Source of the DNA: Segetibacter sp. 3557_3
GTDB taxonomy: Bacteria > Bacteroidota > Bacteroidia > Chitinophagales > Chitinophagaceae
NCBI RefSeq assembly: GCF_004354985.1
Contig: NZ_SMSK01000014.1
Location: forward strand, 1-64,000
Length of the DNA stretch: 64,000 nt
Direction: 5' to 3'
Shown here: piece after piece, positions 43,253 to 53,919 of the stretch
Numbering within the stretch: the stretch's first letter is position 1
How the letters are laid out: each line of letters starts with the position of its first letter
The notes under the pieces: generated by a model
Databases searched by the model: none
What the model was told of the DNA's origin: nothing
What the model saw: only the letters and a program-made list of their open reading frames with translations
Position numbers and translations under genes: made by a program

Positions 43253-44491
43253 ATGACGCACCCGAAAGAACTCCAGATTAAAGACTTTACTTACCACCTG
43301 CCGGATGAACGGATTGCCAGGTTTCCACTCGAAAATAGGGACGCCAGCAAGTTGCTGGTATATCAGCACGATCAAATTGAGTCCAGTACTTATGCTTCGC
43401 TGACTGAGTTTCTCCCTTCAGGAAGCATGCTTGTGTTTAACGACAGCCGGGTTGTACAGGCGCGGCTCCTTTTTCAGAAACAAACGGGTGCGTTAATTGA
43501 GGTGTTCTGCCTCGAACCTGCCGACGAATACCCAAACATAAGCACCGCAATGGCAGAAGTGGGCGTTGTGCGATGGAAATGCCTGATCGGTGGTGCAAGT
43601 AAATGGAAACACGGTCTCGTACTTGAAAAGGAACTCCAGGTAACACATACGAGCATTCTTTTGCGGGCTTCAATTGCGGAGCGTTTACCAGATTGCTTTG
43701 TTGTTGCATTTGAATGGGAACCTAAAGACCTTAGCTTCTCACAAATTCTTGAAGTTGCCGGTTCAATGCCTTTACCACCTTACCTGCACAGGCCCGTGGA
43801 AACATCGGATCGCGAGCGCTACCAAACCATCTACGCCAAACATGAAGGCTCCGTGGCTGCTCCCACCGCCGGCCTACATTTTACGGAAGCCATTTTCGAC
43901 TCACTTGAGCAAAAAGGGATCAGCCGCGAATTTGTTACCCTACATGTGAGTGCAGGAACTTTCAAGCCTGTAAGTGCTTCCCGGATTGCCGACCATCTTA
44001 TGCATGCGGAATTCATTGATGTAGATCGGGACACCATCACGAAGATTATTGATCGCGTGGTTGAGGGTGTTATTGCGGTTGGTACAACTTCGCTCAGAAC
44101 ACTGGAAAGTTTGTACTGGATCGGGGTTAAACTGGGTTCTGGTTTCGCCGACCCTGAAGCATTGGCCGTGGCACAATGGGACCCTTATGAGCTACACAGT
44201 GATGTTCCCGCGAAAGAGAGCCTGCAAAGAGTGGTGGACTGGATGGAGCGGAAAAATGTGAAAAGGCTTATTACAAAAACGAGCATCCTTATTGCTCCCG
44301 GTTACAAACTGCGGGTCGCAAAAGCATTAATTACCAACTTTCATCAGCCTCAATCTACCCTGCTGCTGCTTATTGCTGCCATCACCGGAGAGCGTTGGAA
44401 ACATTTGTATAACTATGCGTTCGAGAATGACTTCCGGTTCTTGAGCTATGGCGACGGTTGCCTGCTATACCCAACGGAAACCCTAGGGTGA
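43253..44491 (+). CDS. queA: S-adenosylmethionine:tRNA ribosyltransferase-isomerase QueA
   Basis: QueA converts the 7-aminomethyl-7-deazaguanine at wobble position 34 of tRNAs for Asp, Asn, His and Tyr to epoxyqueuosine, using SAM as ribosyl donor. The 412-residue protein has the family's FTYHLPDERIARFPLENRDASKLL start, the GSMLVFNDSRVVQARL segment, EGSVAAPTAGLHFTEAI and LITNFHQPQSTLLLLIAA. It is somewhat longer than the usual ~350-370. Other queuosine genes are not in this window. Confidence 0.95.
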   Translation: MTHPKELQIKDFTYHLPDERIARFPLENRDASKLLVYQHDQIESSTYASLTEFLPSGSMLVFNDSRVVQARLLFQKQTGALIEVFCLEPADEYPNISTAMAEVGVVRWKCLIGGASKWKHGLVLEKELQVTHTSILLRASIAERLPDCFVVAFEWEPKDLSFSQILEVAGSMPLPPYLHRPVETSDRERYQTIYAKHEGSVAAPTAGLHFTEAIFDSLEQKGISREFVTLHVSAGTFKPVSASRIADHLMHAEFIDVDRDTITKIIDRVVEGVIAVGTTSLRTLESLYWIGVKLGSGFADPEALAVAQWDPYELHSDVPAKESLQRVVDWMERKNVKRLITKTSILIAPGYKLRVAKALITNFHQPQSTLLLLIAAITGERWKHLYNYAFENDFRFLSYGDGCLLYPTETLG

Positions 44492-44561
44492 ATAAGCTTG
44501 TGTATAGAAAAGCGGCGGGTGACGGAAGCTAAAGCAGAACATTGGTTTGCCATTGAACTGA

Positions 44562-44584
44562 GCCCGTCCGAATGCCCGTCCGAA
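44562..44584 (+). repeat. GC-rich direct repeat after queA
   Basis: GCCCGTCCGAA at 44562-44572 recurs at 44574-44584. Just downstream, CCGGGCGG occurs twice near 44594 and 44608. The base composition differs from the neighbouring genes. It precedes a dispersed repeat copy at 44617. Confidence 0.55.
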
Positions 44585-44616
44585 CGGCGTCATCCGGGCG
44601 GGGCCAGCCGGGCGGA

Positions 44617-44660
44617 CGTAGCAACGATGTCGCCCAAAGTGATCCAACTGGTCACCAAAA
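44617..44660 (+). repeat. Dispersed short repeat, copy D (diverged)
   Basis: GTAGCAACGAT (CAACGAT at 44622-44628), CCCAAAGTGATCC and GGTC (44650-44653) followed by an A-rich end align with copy B at 27321, with 21 rather than 23 bases between the anchors. It ends against the histidine kinase stop codon. Confidence 0.45.
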
Positions 44661-44662
44661 AA

Positions 44663-45997
44663 TTATTCTGCGTATGGAACTTCTATGGTGAAACAACTTC
44701 CTTTACCAAGTGTACTGTCGACTTTTATTCTTCCTTTATGCACGTCGATAACGGTTTTTACATAGCTCATGCCGAGCCCAAAACCTTTTACATTATGAAC
44801 GTTACCGGTATGTGCCCGGTAAAATTTTTCAAACACGCGTTTTACGGTTTCTTTGTTCATACCAATGCCATTGTCCTCGATTCTTATAACGAGCATTTTT
44901 GACGTATCCGAAGTGCAGATCCTCAAGACAAGGTTTTCGCGTGAATACTTTATGGCATTATCAATCAGGTTTGAAATCAGGTTTGTAAAGTGTCCTTCAT
45001 CTGCTTCAATAACGTCGTTTACTGCATTGAGCTGGAGATCTACCTGGCCTTGCTTATCCTGTAATTGTAGTTGATGGTTGTTGAGGGCCTTGTGCACCAG
45101 GTCGTGCGCATGCACCTTTTGCATATTTAACTTCAGCTCCTGTTTGTCGAGCAGCGCAGCCTGCAGGATGGTCTCGACATGTTTGTTCATCCGCTTGTTT
45201 TCTTCCTTAATAATGTTGTTGAAGTAGGTTCGTTTTTCTACATCCTGAACCACTTTTTCGTTTTTCAACGCATCAACGGCAAGCGATATGGTAGCAAGGG
45301 GTGTTTTAAATTCATGCGTCATATTATTAATGAAATCGGTTTTGATTTCACTCAACTTTTTCTGTCGCAACAGCGTATGTACAGTAAGGGCGAAGGCCGC
45401 AATAATGATGAGCGTAAAAGAGAGTGCAACAACAATCATCCATTGCAGCGATTCCCATACCTGGGTCTTAAAATCCGGAACGATTACGAACAGGTGTTCA
45501 AACGGAACGAGGCCTTCCATGACTGAACCCGACTCCGGATTAATGGCAAAGATTTTGGTTTTATTATGTGCAGAATCTTCGAATTCGTTGATGAAGTTCC
45601 TGGATTGCATTTCCACATTATAGGAGTTGGAATTGGATGTGATTGCAAATTCGAATTTCACATCTTTCAGGCCCTTTTCTTCAAAGGCTTTTTGAAGCTT
45701 CTCATTGATTTCGAAGTAAGCATAATGCTGGGCGATGGTTGACCTGCCCATTCCAAGCGCAAAATCATCGGGCGGAACTAAACCGATCTTTGAATTGTTT
45801 GGAAGTTTAAAGGATGGTGCGATGGAAGCTTTAGCGCTGAGTTCATTTGCAACCATGGTTCCGGCCTCTTCGACCTTTGAAATCAGTTGCCCCTGCCGGA
45901 GCTCGATCATGTCTTTAAACCAACTGACCTGGAGCATGATGATGCCCAACAGGGATAAAGAAATCAGTATGACAATGATGGGGAAAATTCTCTTCAT
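44663..45997 (-). CDS. Sensor histidine kinase
   Basis: The 444-residue two-component kinase has an N-terminal membrane segment (residues ~4-24), a periplasmic sensor region of about 160 residues with no recognised fold, a second membrane segment (~186-209), the HisKA dimerisation domain with phospho-acceptor His228 (THEFKTPLATI) and the HATPase domain with the N box (NLIDNAIKYS), DNGIGM and GFGLGMSYV. No response regulator is adjacent; the gene is convergent to queA and divergent from the YqgE gene. Signal and partner are unknown. Confidence 0.93.
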   Translation of the reverse strand: MKRIFPIIVILISLSLLGIIMLQVSWFKDMIELRQGQLISKVEEAGTMVANELSAKASIAPSFKLPNNSKIGLVPPDDFALGMGRSTIAQHYAYFEINEKLQKAFEEKGLKDVKFEFAITSNSNSYNVEMQSRNFINEFEDSAHNKTKIFAINPESGSVMEGLVPFEHLFVIVPDFKTQVWESLQWMIVVALSFTLIIIAAFALTVHTLLRQKKLSEIKTDFINNMTHEFKTPLATISLAVDALKNEKVVQDVEKRTYFNNIIKEENKRMNKHVETILQAALLDKQELKLNMQKVHAHDLVHKALNNHQLQLQDKQGQVDLQLNAVNDVIEADEGHFTNLISNLIDNAIKYSRENLVLRICTSDTSKMLVIRIEDNGIGMNKETVKRVFEKFYRAHTGNVHNVKGFGLGMSYVKTVIDVHKGRIKVDSTLGKGSCFTIEVPYAE

Positions 45998-46121
45998 CGG
46001 GTTACAAATATAGAGGCATTGCTTAGTGTTTCACCGATCTTCCTGCTTTTTAACGGAGCATTTGCAGCGGGTATTCAGAATTTTATTATGTATAAAAAAC
46101 AATTCGTCTTAATTTTCATTT

Positions 46122-46673
46122 ATGGACAATATAGCATCCGGGGACATTCTGATATCAGACCCCTTTCTTAAGGATCCAAACTTTATGCGCTCGGTGGTCG
46201 TAATCTGTGAACACCAGCCACAGGGTAGCTTTGGCTTTGTACTGAATAAAAAGTACGAGCAAGGCCTCGGTGATTTAATCGCCGACATACCCGATACTAA
46301 CTTTCCTGTTTATTATGGCGGGCCGGTTCAATTGGATACGGTGCATTTCTTACACCGGCTACCCGGGTTGATTACAGGAGGTTTTGAAATAGCTGACGGA
46401 ATTTTCTGGGGTGGGGATTTCGAAGAAGTTACCGAATTGCTTAAAGAAGGTAAGGTTAACCGTAACGATATTCGCTTTTTTATTGGTTACAGCGGGTGGA
46501 GCGAGGGGCAACTTGAAGAAGAGATGAAAACCAAAAGCTGGATTACCAGTAAAGCCACTGAAGAACTTATATTTTCACCTGATGTGAACAACACCTGGAA
46601 AGTAGCACTTAAACAACTTGGTGGGGAATACCAGCAAATGGTAAATTATCCTATTGATCCCCAACTTAATTAA
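46122..46673 (+). CDS. YqgE/AlgH family protein
   Basis: The 183-residue protein matches the UPF0301 family: GDILISDPFLKDPNFMRSVVVI at the start, GSFGFVLNK, FPVYYGGPVQLD and RFFIGYSGWSEGQLE. The family is widespread and its role is unresolved, with suggested links to alginate regulation and RNA polymerase in some species. No signal peptide is present. It stands alone; the next gene is convergent. Confidence 0.93.
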   Translation: MDNIASGDILISDPFLKDPNFMRSVVVICEHQPQGSFGFVLNKKYEQGLGDLIADIPDTNFPVYYGGPVQLDTVHFLHRLPGLITGGFEIADGIFWGGDFEEVTELLKEGKVNRNDIRFFIGYSGWSEGQLEEEMKTKSWITSKATEELIFSPDVNNTWKVALKQLGGEYQQMVNYPIDPQLN

Positions 46674-46743
46674 GTTAGCATTGAGTGGGTCAAAGCAAAG
46701 GTGCATCAACTCACACGGTGTTTTGGACAAACTTCTCTCAAAA

Positions 46744-46774
46744 GCAAGCGCTCTACCCGCAGGTAGAGCGCTCA
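46744..46774 (-). terminator. Terminator hairpin between convergent genes
   Basis: An 11-bp perfect stem (AGCGCTCTACC at 46748-46758 with GGTAGAGCGCT at 46763-46773) with loop CGCA. On the minus strand it is followed by GCTTGCTTTT, a modest T run, so it probably ends the outer-membrane barrel transcript; it may act both ways. Confidence 0.65.
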
Positions 46775-46825
46775 ACTTAAAAACACACATTTTTAAAACT
46801 CCATTACAGTTGTCCTATCCCGCGC

Positions 46826-47455
46826 CTATTTAAGCGGGAAAATTACACCTGCGTTTACGCCAACATTGTTAAGGCTGGTAAGACCATTTTTGGTGTATGG
46901 GGTCATACTATAGCTTGCACCAAGTTGAATGCTGGTGCTTTTACTTTTATTAACCGGGATGAACACCCCCGCCCCTGCATTAGCTGTAAAGGCAGTATTT
47001 GGCTTGCCATCGGAAAACTTACCAAGGTATTGGCGGTAGTTAACAATGTTCAGGCCGGCGCCAACACTAACGTAGGGTTGAACTGCTGCTTCCGAGCCAC
47101 CTAATGGCAAGTACGTACCGTTGATGGTTACGGGCATTACCTCAAGCGTATTGCTAAGCACAGCAGAAACAGTCTGGTTATCTTCAAGTTTGTAAACCTG
47201 GCGACCATACTTCTGGTAGTAGGATTGATAGCCCACACCCAATCCCAGGCTTACTTTCGGATTAAACCAATAACCAATTTCACCAAATGCGCCCCTAAAC
47301 GATGTGTTGGTGATGTAATCGTTTTTCAGGCTACCGACCGGCATAGCGGCGTTATAATTAAGTTTCATGGTAACCCTGCCAGGTGCCTGCGCTACAGCAA
47401 AATTCACCGCAGTAGCAAAAACAACCAACAGACCTATAATTCGGATTGTCTTCAT
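46826..47455 (-). CDS. Outer-membrane beta-barrel protein
   Basis: The 209-residue protein has a signal peptide (residues 1-22, ending VAQ), then alternating beta strands with aromatic ends (GYWFNPKVSLGLGVGYQ) and a final strand ending in FPLK. This fits the OMP_b-brl / OmpW-like eight-strand family common in Bacteroidota. It is probably transcribed with the upstream lipoprotein gene, whose stop is 17 bases away. No enzymatic residues are evident; the role could be porin or adhesin-like. Confidence 0.82.
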   Translation of the reverse strand: MKTIRIIGLLVVFATAVNFAVAQAPGRVTMKLNYNAAMPVGSLKNDYITNTSFRGAFGEIGYWFNPKVSLGLGVGYQSYYQKYGRQVYKLEDNQTVSAVLSNTLEVMPVTINGTYLPLGGSEAAVQPYVSVGAGLNIVNYRQYLGKFSDGKPNTAFTANAGAGVFIPVNKSKSTSIQLGASYSMTPYTKNGLTSLNNVGVNAGVIFPLK

Positions 47456-47472
47456 AATCTTGTTCGTTTAAC

Positions 47473-48105
47473 TTATAAGGTTTTTAAGTAAGGAGATTGA
47501 TCAAAAATGGTTTTCACCTGCTCGCCGGCCGTGCTGCTGTTAAATATTCCTGAACCACGAATCAGGCCGGTAAAAATAACGTTGATCCGGTTTGAGGAAC
47601 GGGCATTTTTAAGGTCCAGCAAGTCAATGGTAAGTGCTCCCTCGGTTACAGAATAACTTGCGTAGCTATACGGTGAATAGTAGCCGAAACCACCGTAGCC
47701 ATAATAGAAAGGATCGTAAAAATTACCATAGTAGTCGTAGTAATCGTTATAGCGCACAACCCCGGCGCTGGTGTTGTAGATCCTGCTTACGTTTACCGCA
47801 AGATCAGGATTAGAGGTACGGCTTACCTGGGTAAAGCCGCGTGCCTGCAGGTTTTGTTTTACGGCGTTCACAAAAGCCAGGTCGGTAGCGTTTGATTGTT
47901 TTGACCCCTGGCCATTATTAATTACCGCAACAGTGTCGGAAATACTAAAGGTTTTATATGCGCTGAATTGCGCTGTTGAATCATAGTTGGTAATATAAAT
48001 CCTCGACTCCTCTTCTGTCAGGTTGGCCAACGGGTCCTTGGAACAACTGACCAACGCAATCATCATGCTTAGCGCTGTGGTCACAATTGCAAATTTGCTT
48101 CTCAT
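47473..48105 (-). CDS. DUF4136 domain lipoprotein
   Basis: The 210-residue protein has a lipoprotein signal peptide with lipobox LVSC, so it is anchored by its cysteine. The rest resembles DUF4136, with FSAYKTFSISDT at the start of the domain and KTIFDQSPY at its end. A Tyr/Gly-rich stretch (YNDYYDYYGNFYDPFYYG) lies in the middle. Function is unknown. The ATG at 48105 is chosen over 48138, since the extra 11 residues precede the signal peptide. Confidence 0.85.
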   Translation of the reverse strand: MRSKFAIVTTALSMMIALVSCSKDPLANLTEEESRIYITNYDSTAQFSAYKTFSISDTVAVINNGQGSKQSNATDLAFVNAVKQNLQARGFTQVSRTSNPDLAVNVSRIYNTSAGVVRYNDYYDYYGNFYDPFYYGYGGFGYYSPYSYASYSVTEGALTIDLLDLKNARSSNRINVIFTGLIRGSGIFNSSTAGEQVKTIFDQSPYLKTL

Positions 48106-48347
48106 AGTTCTCTTCTTTATGTTTAATTGATGGTACACGATACTTACGCAAAACAGGTGCCTGCATACGTTGACAAAATCTTAAAACCGGCCTGGAAAAA
48201 ACCAGGTGAGATACAGCCTGAACAAGGGTTTCGCTAAATGCCTGTTTTTGAAAGCATAGCCAACTACAGCTGAAAAATTGGGGTTTGAATTAAACCTCTA
48301 ATACGTGGCAATCGCAGGGTTTTAGGCGTAAGCTAAAGGCTTGAAAA

Positions 48348-48378
48348 CAAAAAACCCCGGAGCATTACTGCCCGGGGT
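48348..48378 (-). terminator. Terminator of the atpDC operon
   Basis: Stem ACCCCGG (48354-48360) with CCGGGGT (48372-48378), an 11-base loop, followed on the minus strand by a T tract (A run at 48349-48354). It lies 21 bases after the atpC stop. Confidence 0.85.
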
Positions 48379-48399
48379 CGTAAAAACGTATAAATATTA

Positions 48400-48651
48400 C
48401 TACAATGCTACAGCGCCTTCTACAAGTACGGTTGCTTTGTTATTGATTACTTCAACAAAGCCGCCTTGTATAGTATAGTTAGATGAACTCGTTTTGCTGT
48501 TCAGCACCTTCAAGTTACCCTTTGTGAGTGCACTTACAATTGGCGCGTGCCTGTCGAGCACTTCAAATAAACCATCAATTCCTGGTAACTGCACACCGTA
48601 AACTTCACCGCTGTAAAGCTTCTTTTCAGGAGTAAGAATTTCTAAAGTCAT
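48400..48651 (-). CDS. atpC: F1Fo ATP synthase epsilon subunit, short form
   Basis: The 83-residue protein covers only the N-terminal beta-sandwich domain of epsilon (LTPEKKLYSGEV, LPGIDGLFEVLDRHAPIVSAL, GGFVEVINNKATVLVE). The C-terminal helical hairpin that inhibits ATP hydrolysis in many bacteria is absent, as is common in Bacteroidota. It follows atpD by 41 bases; the rest of the ATP synthase genes are elsewhere. Confidence 0.95.
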   Translation of the reverse strand: MTLEILTPEKKLYSGEVYGVQLPGIDGLFEVLDRHAPIVSALTKGNLKVLNSKTSSSNYTIQGGFVEVINNKATVLVEGAVAL

Positions 48652-48692
48652 AATTGTACTTAGATGTTAGCTAGTTTGATTTGTACAGCTGA

Positions 48693-50276
<1,584 letters not shown>

Positions 50277-50489
50277 TCAGCCCCTTTTGGTCACGATCAT
50301 GGGGAAAAAGTTGGTCACCGGTTGGGCATTAAGGTGTTTTTTTTTGGAGCCGGCATACGGGCAGAGATGGAGCTGCCGTTGCCACGCTCGCTTGTACGGT
50401 AAAGCCCTATTGAACAAAACCGCGGGTGCAACATCCCTCTTAAACAGGTGCAGTTCTGCCACAATCATATTCCTTAGTACCTTGCGACC

Positions 50490-51137
50490 ATGATCATCAA
50501 AACGGCCGAATACCTTATTTCCAGCCCGGATATTTCAAACTGCCCCGCCGCAGACCGACCTGAATATGCGTTTATCGGTAGAAGTAATGTTGGAAAGTCG
50601 TCGCTGATTAACAGTATTTGCAACAACCAGAAGCTGGCGAAAACGTCAGGCTCCCCGGGCAAGACACAAATGATCAACCACTTTACCATTGAGAGCCTTC
50701 CCGACAAACACGCCCCACATACAAAGCCAGACCCCTGGTATATAGTTGACCTGCCGGGTTACGGCTTTGCAAAAGTTTCCATTACCAACAGGCGCCGCTG
50801 GGAGCAGATGATTGAAAACTACTTACGCAAACGAGAAAACCTCGTGAACGTCTTTATATTAATCGACAGCCGTCATGAGCCCCAAAAAATTGATCTCGAT
50901 TTTGTAAATATGCTGGGAAAATGGAACACACCTTTTTCGCTGGTATTTACAAAAGCTGATAAAGAAAACCAACGAACCGTGGCGGCAAATGTAAAAGCCT
51001 TTCTTGCCGCCATGCGGGCAACATGGCAATTCCTGCCACAGAACTTCGTAACCAGTGCCGTCAAAAACATGGGCAGGGATAAGATCCTGGGGTTTATTGA
51101 AACGTGTAATAGTGAATGGAAGGAAGGAGGGAAGTAA
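50490..51137 (+). CDS. engB: Ribosome biogenesis GTPase EngB (YihA/YsxC)
   Basis: EngB is a small Ras-like GTPase needed for large ribosomal subunit assembly. The 215-residue protein has the P loop GRSNVGKS (30-37), the switch region GSPGKTQMINHF, the G3 motif VDLPGYGFA and the G4 motif TKADK. The usual bacterial length is ~200. Its 3' end runs directly into a repeat region. Confidence 0.96.
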   Translation: MIIKTAEYLISSPDISNCPAADRPEYAFIGRSNVGKSSLINSICNNQKLAKTSGSPGKTQMINHFTIESLPDKHAPHTKPDPWYIVDLPGYGFAKVSITNRRRWEQMIENYLRKRENLVNVFILIDSRHEPQKIDLDFVNMLGKWNTPFSLVFTKADKENQRTVAANVKAFLAAMRATWQFLPQNFVTSAVKNMGRDKILGFIETCNSEWKEGGK

Positions 51138-51577
51138 TTTTTGGGTATTGGGTTTTGAGGTATTGGGTATTAAGGTATGGGGTTCGCGCCGGCGCAGGTG
51201 TTGTCACCTGGGATGGGAGTATTTTTAGATCTTGGGTATTGAGGTATTGGGTTCGCGCCGGCGCAGGTGTTGTCACTTGCGAAAGGGGAAAGTAGTTCTT
51301 GGGTATTGGGTAATAAGGTATTAGGTATTGAGGTATAGGGGTTCCCGCCGTCGCAGGTGTCGTCACCTCCGACTTGAGTAAGCAGGAGTAGTGTAGCGGT
51401 GCCCTCGCAGGTGTTGTCACCTGCGATTAGACATAAGCAGGAATGATGTCGGCCTCCGCAATTGTTCCGCCGGCGCAGGTGTTGTCACCTGCAATTGAAT
51501 CCCGGAACCGCAAAAGCAGCAGACCGCATCGAAGCGGTAGGGCTTTTCTGCAAACAACTGCGAAGCTGGTTTACAAG
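51138..51577. other. Repeat-rich intergenic region after engB
   Basis: 440 bases with GGTATTGGGTATTGAGG-type short direct repeats interleaved with five palindromic hairpin units, listed separately. The open frame across it on the minus strand (51094-51420) encodes only the repeats, so it is not a gene. Confidence 0.8.
51194..51492. repeat. Five REP-like palindromic units GCAGGTG-TTGT-CACCTGC
   Basis: Units at 51194-51211, 51263-51280, 51353-51370, 51407-51424 and 51475-51492. Two are perfect 7-bp stems with loop TTGT; the others carry one or two changes (loop TCGT in the third). They are usually preceded by CGCCGGC or a relative. Spacing is 54-90 bases. The form resembles bacterial REP elements, though no RAYT transposase gene is in the window. 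Confidence 0.88.
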
Positions 51578-52051
51578 CTAGTTTACCACCTTATTGGCGC
51601 AGCTGCTGCTTGCAAAGGCTTCTGGTTTGGCTTTGAAGGCGAAACCCATCCCCAGGATGTATCCCATAGCTTCCCTTAGTGCATCGTTGCTTTTAAATTG
51701 TGGGTTGGTATTAATGTCCGCATGTACTTCCATGTCCACATCATAGGTGGTAAACAGGTTACAGAGTTCATAGGCAATCTCTATGCTCTTAGCCACTTCC
51801 ACCAGCATTCTTTCTTTAATGGTATACTGCTGGCGGCTCTTTTCATTATGGATGTACATAAAACCGCCATGGCCCTCGCGCAAAAACACGATCACCGTTG
51901 CAAACTCCGTTTCGTGTCCCTTTACCTGGCTATCGGTACCAATACAAACTTTTAGCTTAAAACCTCTTGCGGTCTCCCGTTTGATAGCTGACTCTACAGC
52001 ATTAATGATTGGAAGGTCAATTGGCTCGCCACTGAATTTTCTCCAAAGCAT
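51578..52051 (-). CDS. RNase H-like DUF458 (YkuK-type) protein
   Basis: The 157-residue protein matches the DUF458 family, which has a ribonuclease H-like fold: CIGTDSQVKGHETEFATVIVFL with the acidic Asp-Ser pair, an ERMLVEVAKSIEIAYEL helix and the DVDMEVHADINTNP segment, then the GYILGMGFAFKAKPEAFASSS end. Bacillus YkuK is the best-known relative; the function is unknown. It carries no signal peptide. The neighbours do not suggest a role. Confidence 0.87.
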   Translation of the reverse strand: MLWRKFSGEPIDLPIINAVESAIKRETARGFKLKVCIGTDSQVKGHETEFATVIVFLREGHGGFMYIHNEKSRQQYTIKERMLVEVAKSIEIAYELCNLFTTYDVDMEVHADINTNPQFKSNDALREAMGYILGMGFAFKAKPEAFASSSCANKVVN

Positions 52052-52339
52052 ATAAAAATGGGTTTTTGTAATTTACCCATAAAACCGTAAGTCAACAAAA
52101 ATTGGTGTTAAGTATTTATTAACCGCTGTGGACAGCGATTGCTTGAAGTGAATGCAGCGAAAACCAATACCAGTCGGGGATTTAGCCGAGAATACATAGA
52201 CATGCCTGCAACCCGCTCCTGTATATCAAACTAAAAATTCATGAGCGTCCTTTTATGGCCAGACGTTACTGCTGCATTTTTAATAATGAAAGGATACAGG
52301 TGATTAGTGCTCAACGCATCGATCGTATTTGCACAAGCG

Positions 52340-52702
52340 TCAGTATTGGCCCGTGCTGAGCATTACAAGGGTACAAGCTTCCATCGTTTGTATACCTTTT
52401 TGTTTAGCAAGTTTATATAACTCGTCATTTTCCGTACCCGGATTGAAGATGATACGTTTGGGTGAAAGTGAAAGTATGTAGTCGTAATATTCCCGTTGGT
52501 TTGCAGGGTTAAGGTAAAGTGTAACGGTATCAATGTCTGCCTGATCGGGCTGGCCCTTTATAATCTCAACAGTTCCGATGGTGCCCGGACGGCGCCCGAT
52601 GGCTACTACAGCATGTTGGTGCGCGAGTAATTTTCTGACAGCCATATTGCTGTATCGTCCCGGATTTTCCGATGCACCCAGTACCATGGTCTTTTTCATC
52701 AT
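52340..52702 (-). CDS. CoA-binding domain protein
   Basis: The 120-residue protein is a single Rossmann CoA-binding domain (MVLGASENPGRYSN at the start, RIIFNPGTEN in the middle, EACTLVMLSTGQY at the end), like the YccU/YbaK-type CoA-binding proteins. The fold binds CoA or NAD-like ligands. The specific role is not known. It is followed by the epimerase gene upstream on the same strand, 76 bases away. Confidence 0.88.
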   Translation of the reverse strand: MMKKTMVLGASENPGRYSNMAVRKLLAHQHAVVAIGRRPGTIGTVEIIKGQPDQADIDTVTLYLNPANQREYYDYILSLSPKRIIFNPGTENDELYKLAKQKGIQTMEACTLVMLSTGQY

Positions 52703-52778
52703 GGAATAATTTAGTGTAAAAAACTACAACAATTAAACCACCAAATGAATGTAGGTAAGTGTTAAGCCGGCCGGACTG

Positions 52779-53762
52779 CTAAAAAAGGTGGTATTGTTTT
52801 CGGCAAGATTGACTTACGATTTGTTTAAAAGCTGCAGAGAGTTCATTGAATTTAAAATGGTAACCTGCTTGTAAAAGCCTGGTTGGCACCACCCACCTAC
52901 TCTTTAGCAGCAACTCCGTTTCTGTTCCGATCAATACTGCCCCTATTTTCAGCATCCATTCGAAAGCCGGCAGCCCAATTGCGTGGCCGGTAACTTGCCG
53001 CAATGTTTTCATAAATGTGGCATTGCTTACGGGCTTTGGCGAACAAACATTATAGACTCCATCGAGCTGTGGGTTCCCGGTCAGAAATTCAATTACTCCT
53101 GCTACGTCTTCTATATGTACCCAACTGTACATTTGTTTGCCTGAGCCCTGCCTTCCACCAAGGCCCCATTTCAGAAGATTAAAGTAGGGTATCATTACAC
53201 CCCCGGGTCCAAGCGTTACGGCAATTCGAAGTGCAACTTTGCGTGTACCATTGGTGACCTGTTCAAAAAAGGTGGCTTCCCATTGCTTGCATACCTGAAC
53301 GCTAAAGTCGTTTTCAATTTCACCGCTTGCTTCGTCCTGTGGGCGGTCGTTTGCATGTCGGTATATTGTTGCCGACGCAGCATTTATCCATAATGCAGGC
53401 GGCCTTTTGCATCCGCGAATTGCCTCACCAATTGCCAGGGTAGACCTGATCCTGCTTTCAAGTATGGCTTCGCGGTTGGCGCTGGTGTACCTGCAGTTCA
53501 CTGATTTTCCACAAAGATTAATTACCAGCTCGCTTCCATCAATCTCATCTGCCCACCCGCCCTGGCTTTCTCCATCCCACTTCACCGTTCTGATATTCTG
53601 CCTGGATGCTTGTTGCTGAGCACCCTGTTTATAACCATTATTTACTGCGTTCGTCTTTGCCCGACTAAGCACAACTACCTCAAAGTTTTTGGCAAAGTGT
53701 TCAGCAAGGTACCTGCCGATAAAGCCGGAACCACCAGCTATGATCACCCGTTTATTGTTCAT
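52779..53762 (-). CDS. TIGR01777 family NAD(P)-dependent epimerase-like protein
   Basis: The 327-residue protein is an SDR-type protein of the TIGR01777 (YfcH/SulA-like) group. It has the Rossmann motif IAGGSGFIGRYLA, NLCGKSVNCRYT, the TLGPGGVMIPYFN and the WVHIEDVAG segments, and ends in the DUF1731 region with TELLLKSRWVVPTRLL. The biological substrate is unknown. The upstream TTG at 53777 is possible, but the ATG at 53762 (MNNKRVII) gives the family N-terminus. Confidence 0.9.
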   Translation of the reverse strand: MNNKRVIIAGGSGFIGRYLAEHFAKNFEVVVLSRAKTNAVNNGYKQGAQQQASRQNIRTVKWDGESQGGWADEIDGSELVINLCGKSVNCRYTSANREAILESRIRSTLAIGEAIRGCKRPPALWINAASATIYRHANDRPQDEASGEIENDFSVQVCKQWEATFFEQVTNGTRKVALRIAVTLGPGGVMIPYFNLLKWGLGGRQGSGKQMYSWVHIEDVAGVIEFLTGNPQLDGVYNVCSPKPVSNATFMKTLRQVTGHAIGLPAFEWMLKIGAVLIGTETELLLKSRWVVPTRLLQAGYHFKFNELSAAFKQIVSQSCRKQYHLF

Positions 53763-53919
53763 GATATAAGTTTTCAATTATGGGAATGCTATCGCCCGCA
53801 TCGGATGTTTCCAGGCAAACCCGGTGCAATCCGAACGGAAGGGTTTTATCAACGATACCTCGCCCAATTAAAGCTTCAGTAGTTAATCAAAACGTAAATG
53901 CAGAAAAAAATTTTGTGAC

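Noticed and set aside
44498-44902. 134-codon plus-strand ORF after queA
   Set aside because: Its second half is antisense to the histidine kinase and its first half is the GC-rich repeat; no homology signature.
51094-51420. 108-codon minus-strand ORF after engB
   Set aside because: Encodes only the palindromic and GGTATTGGG repeats (VTTPAPAR repeated); antisense to the engB end.
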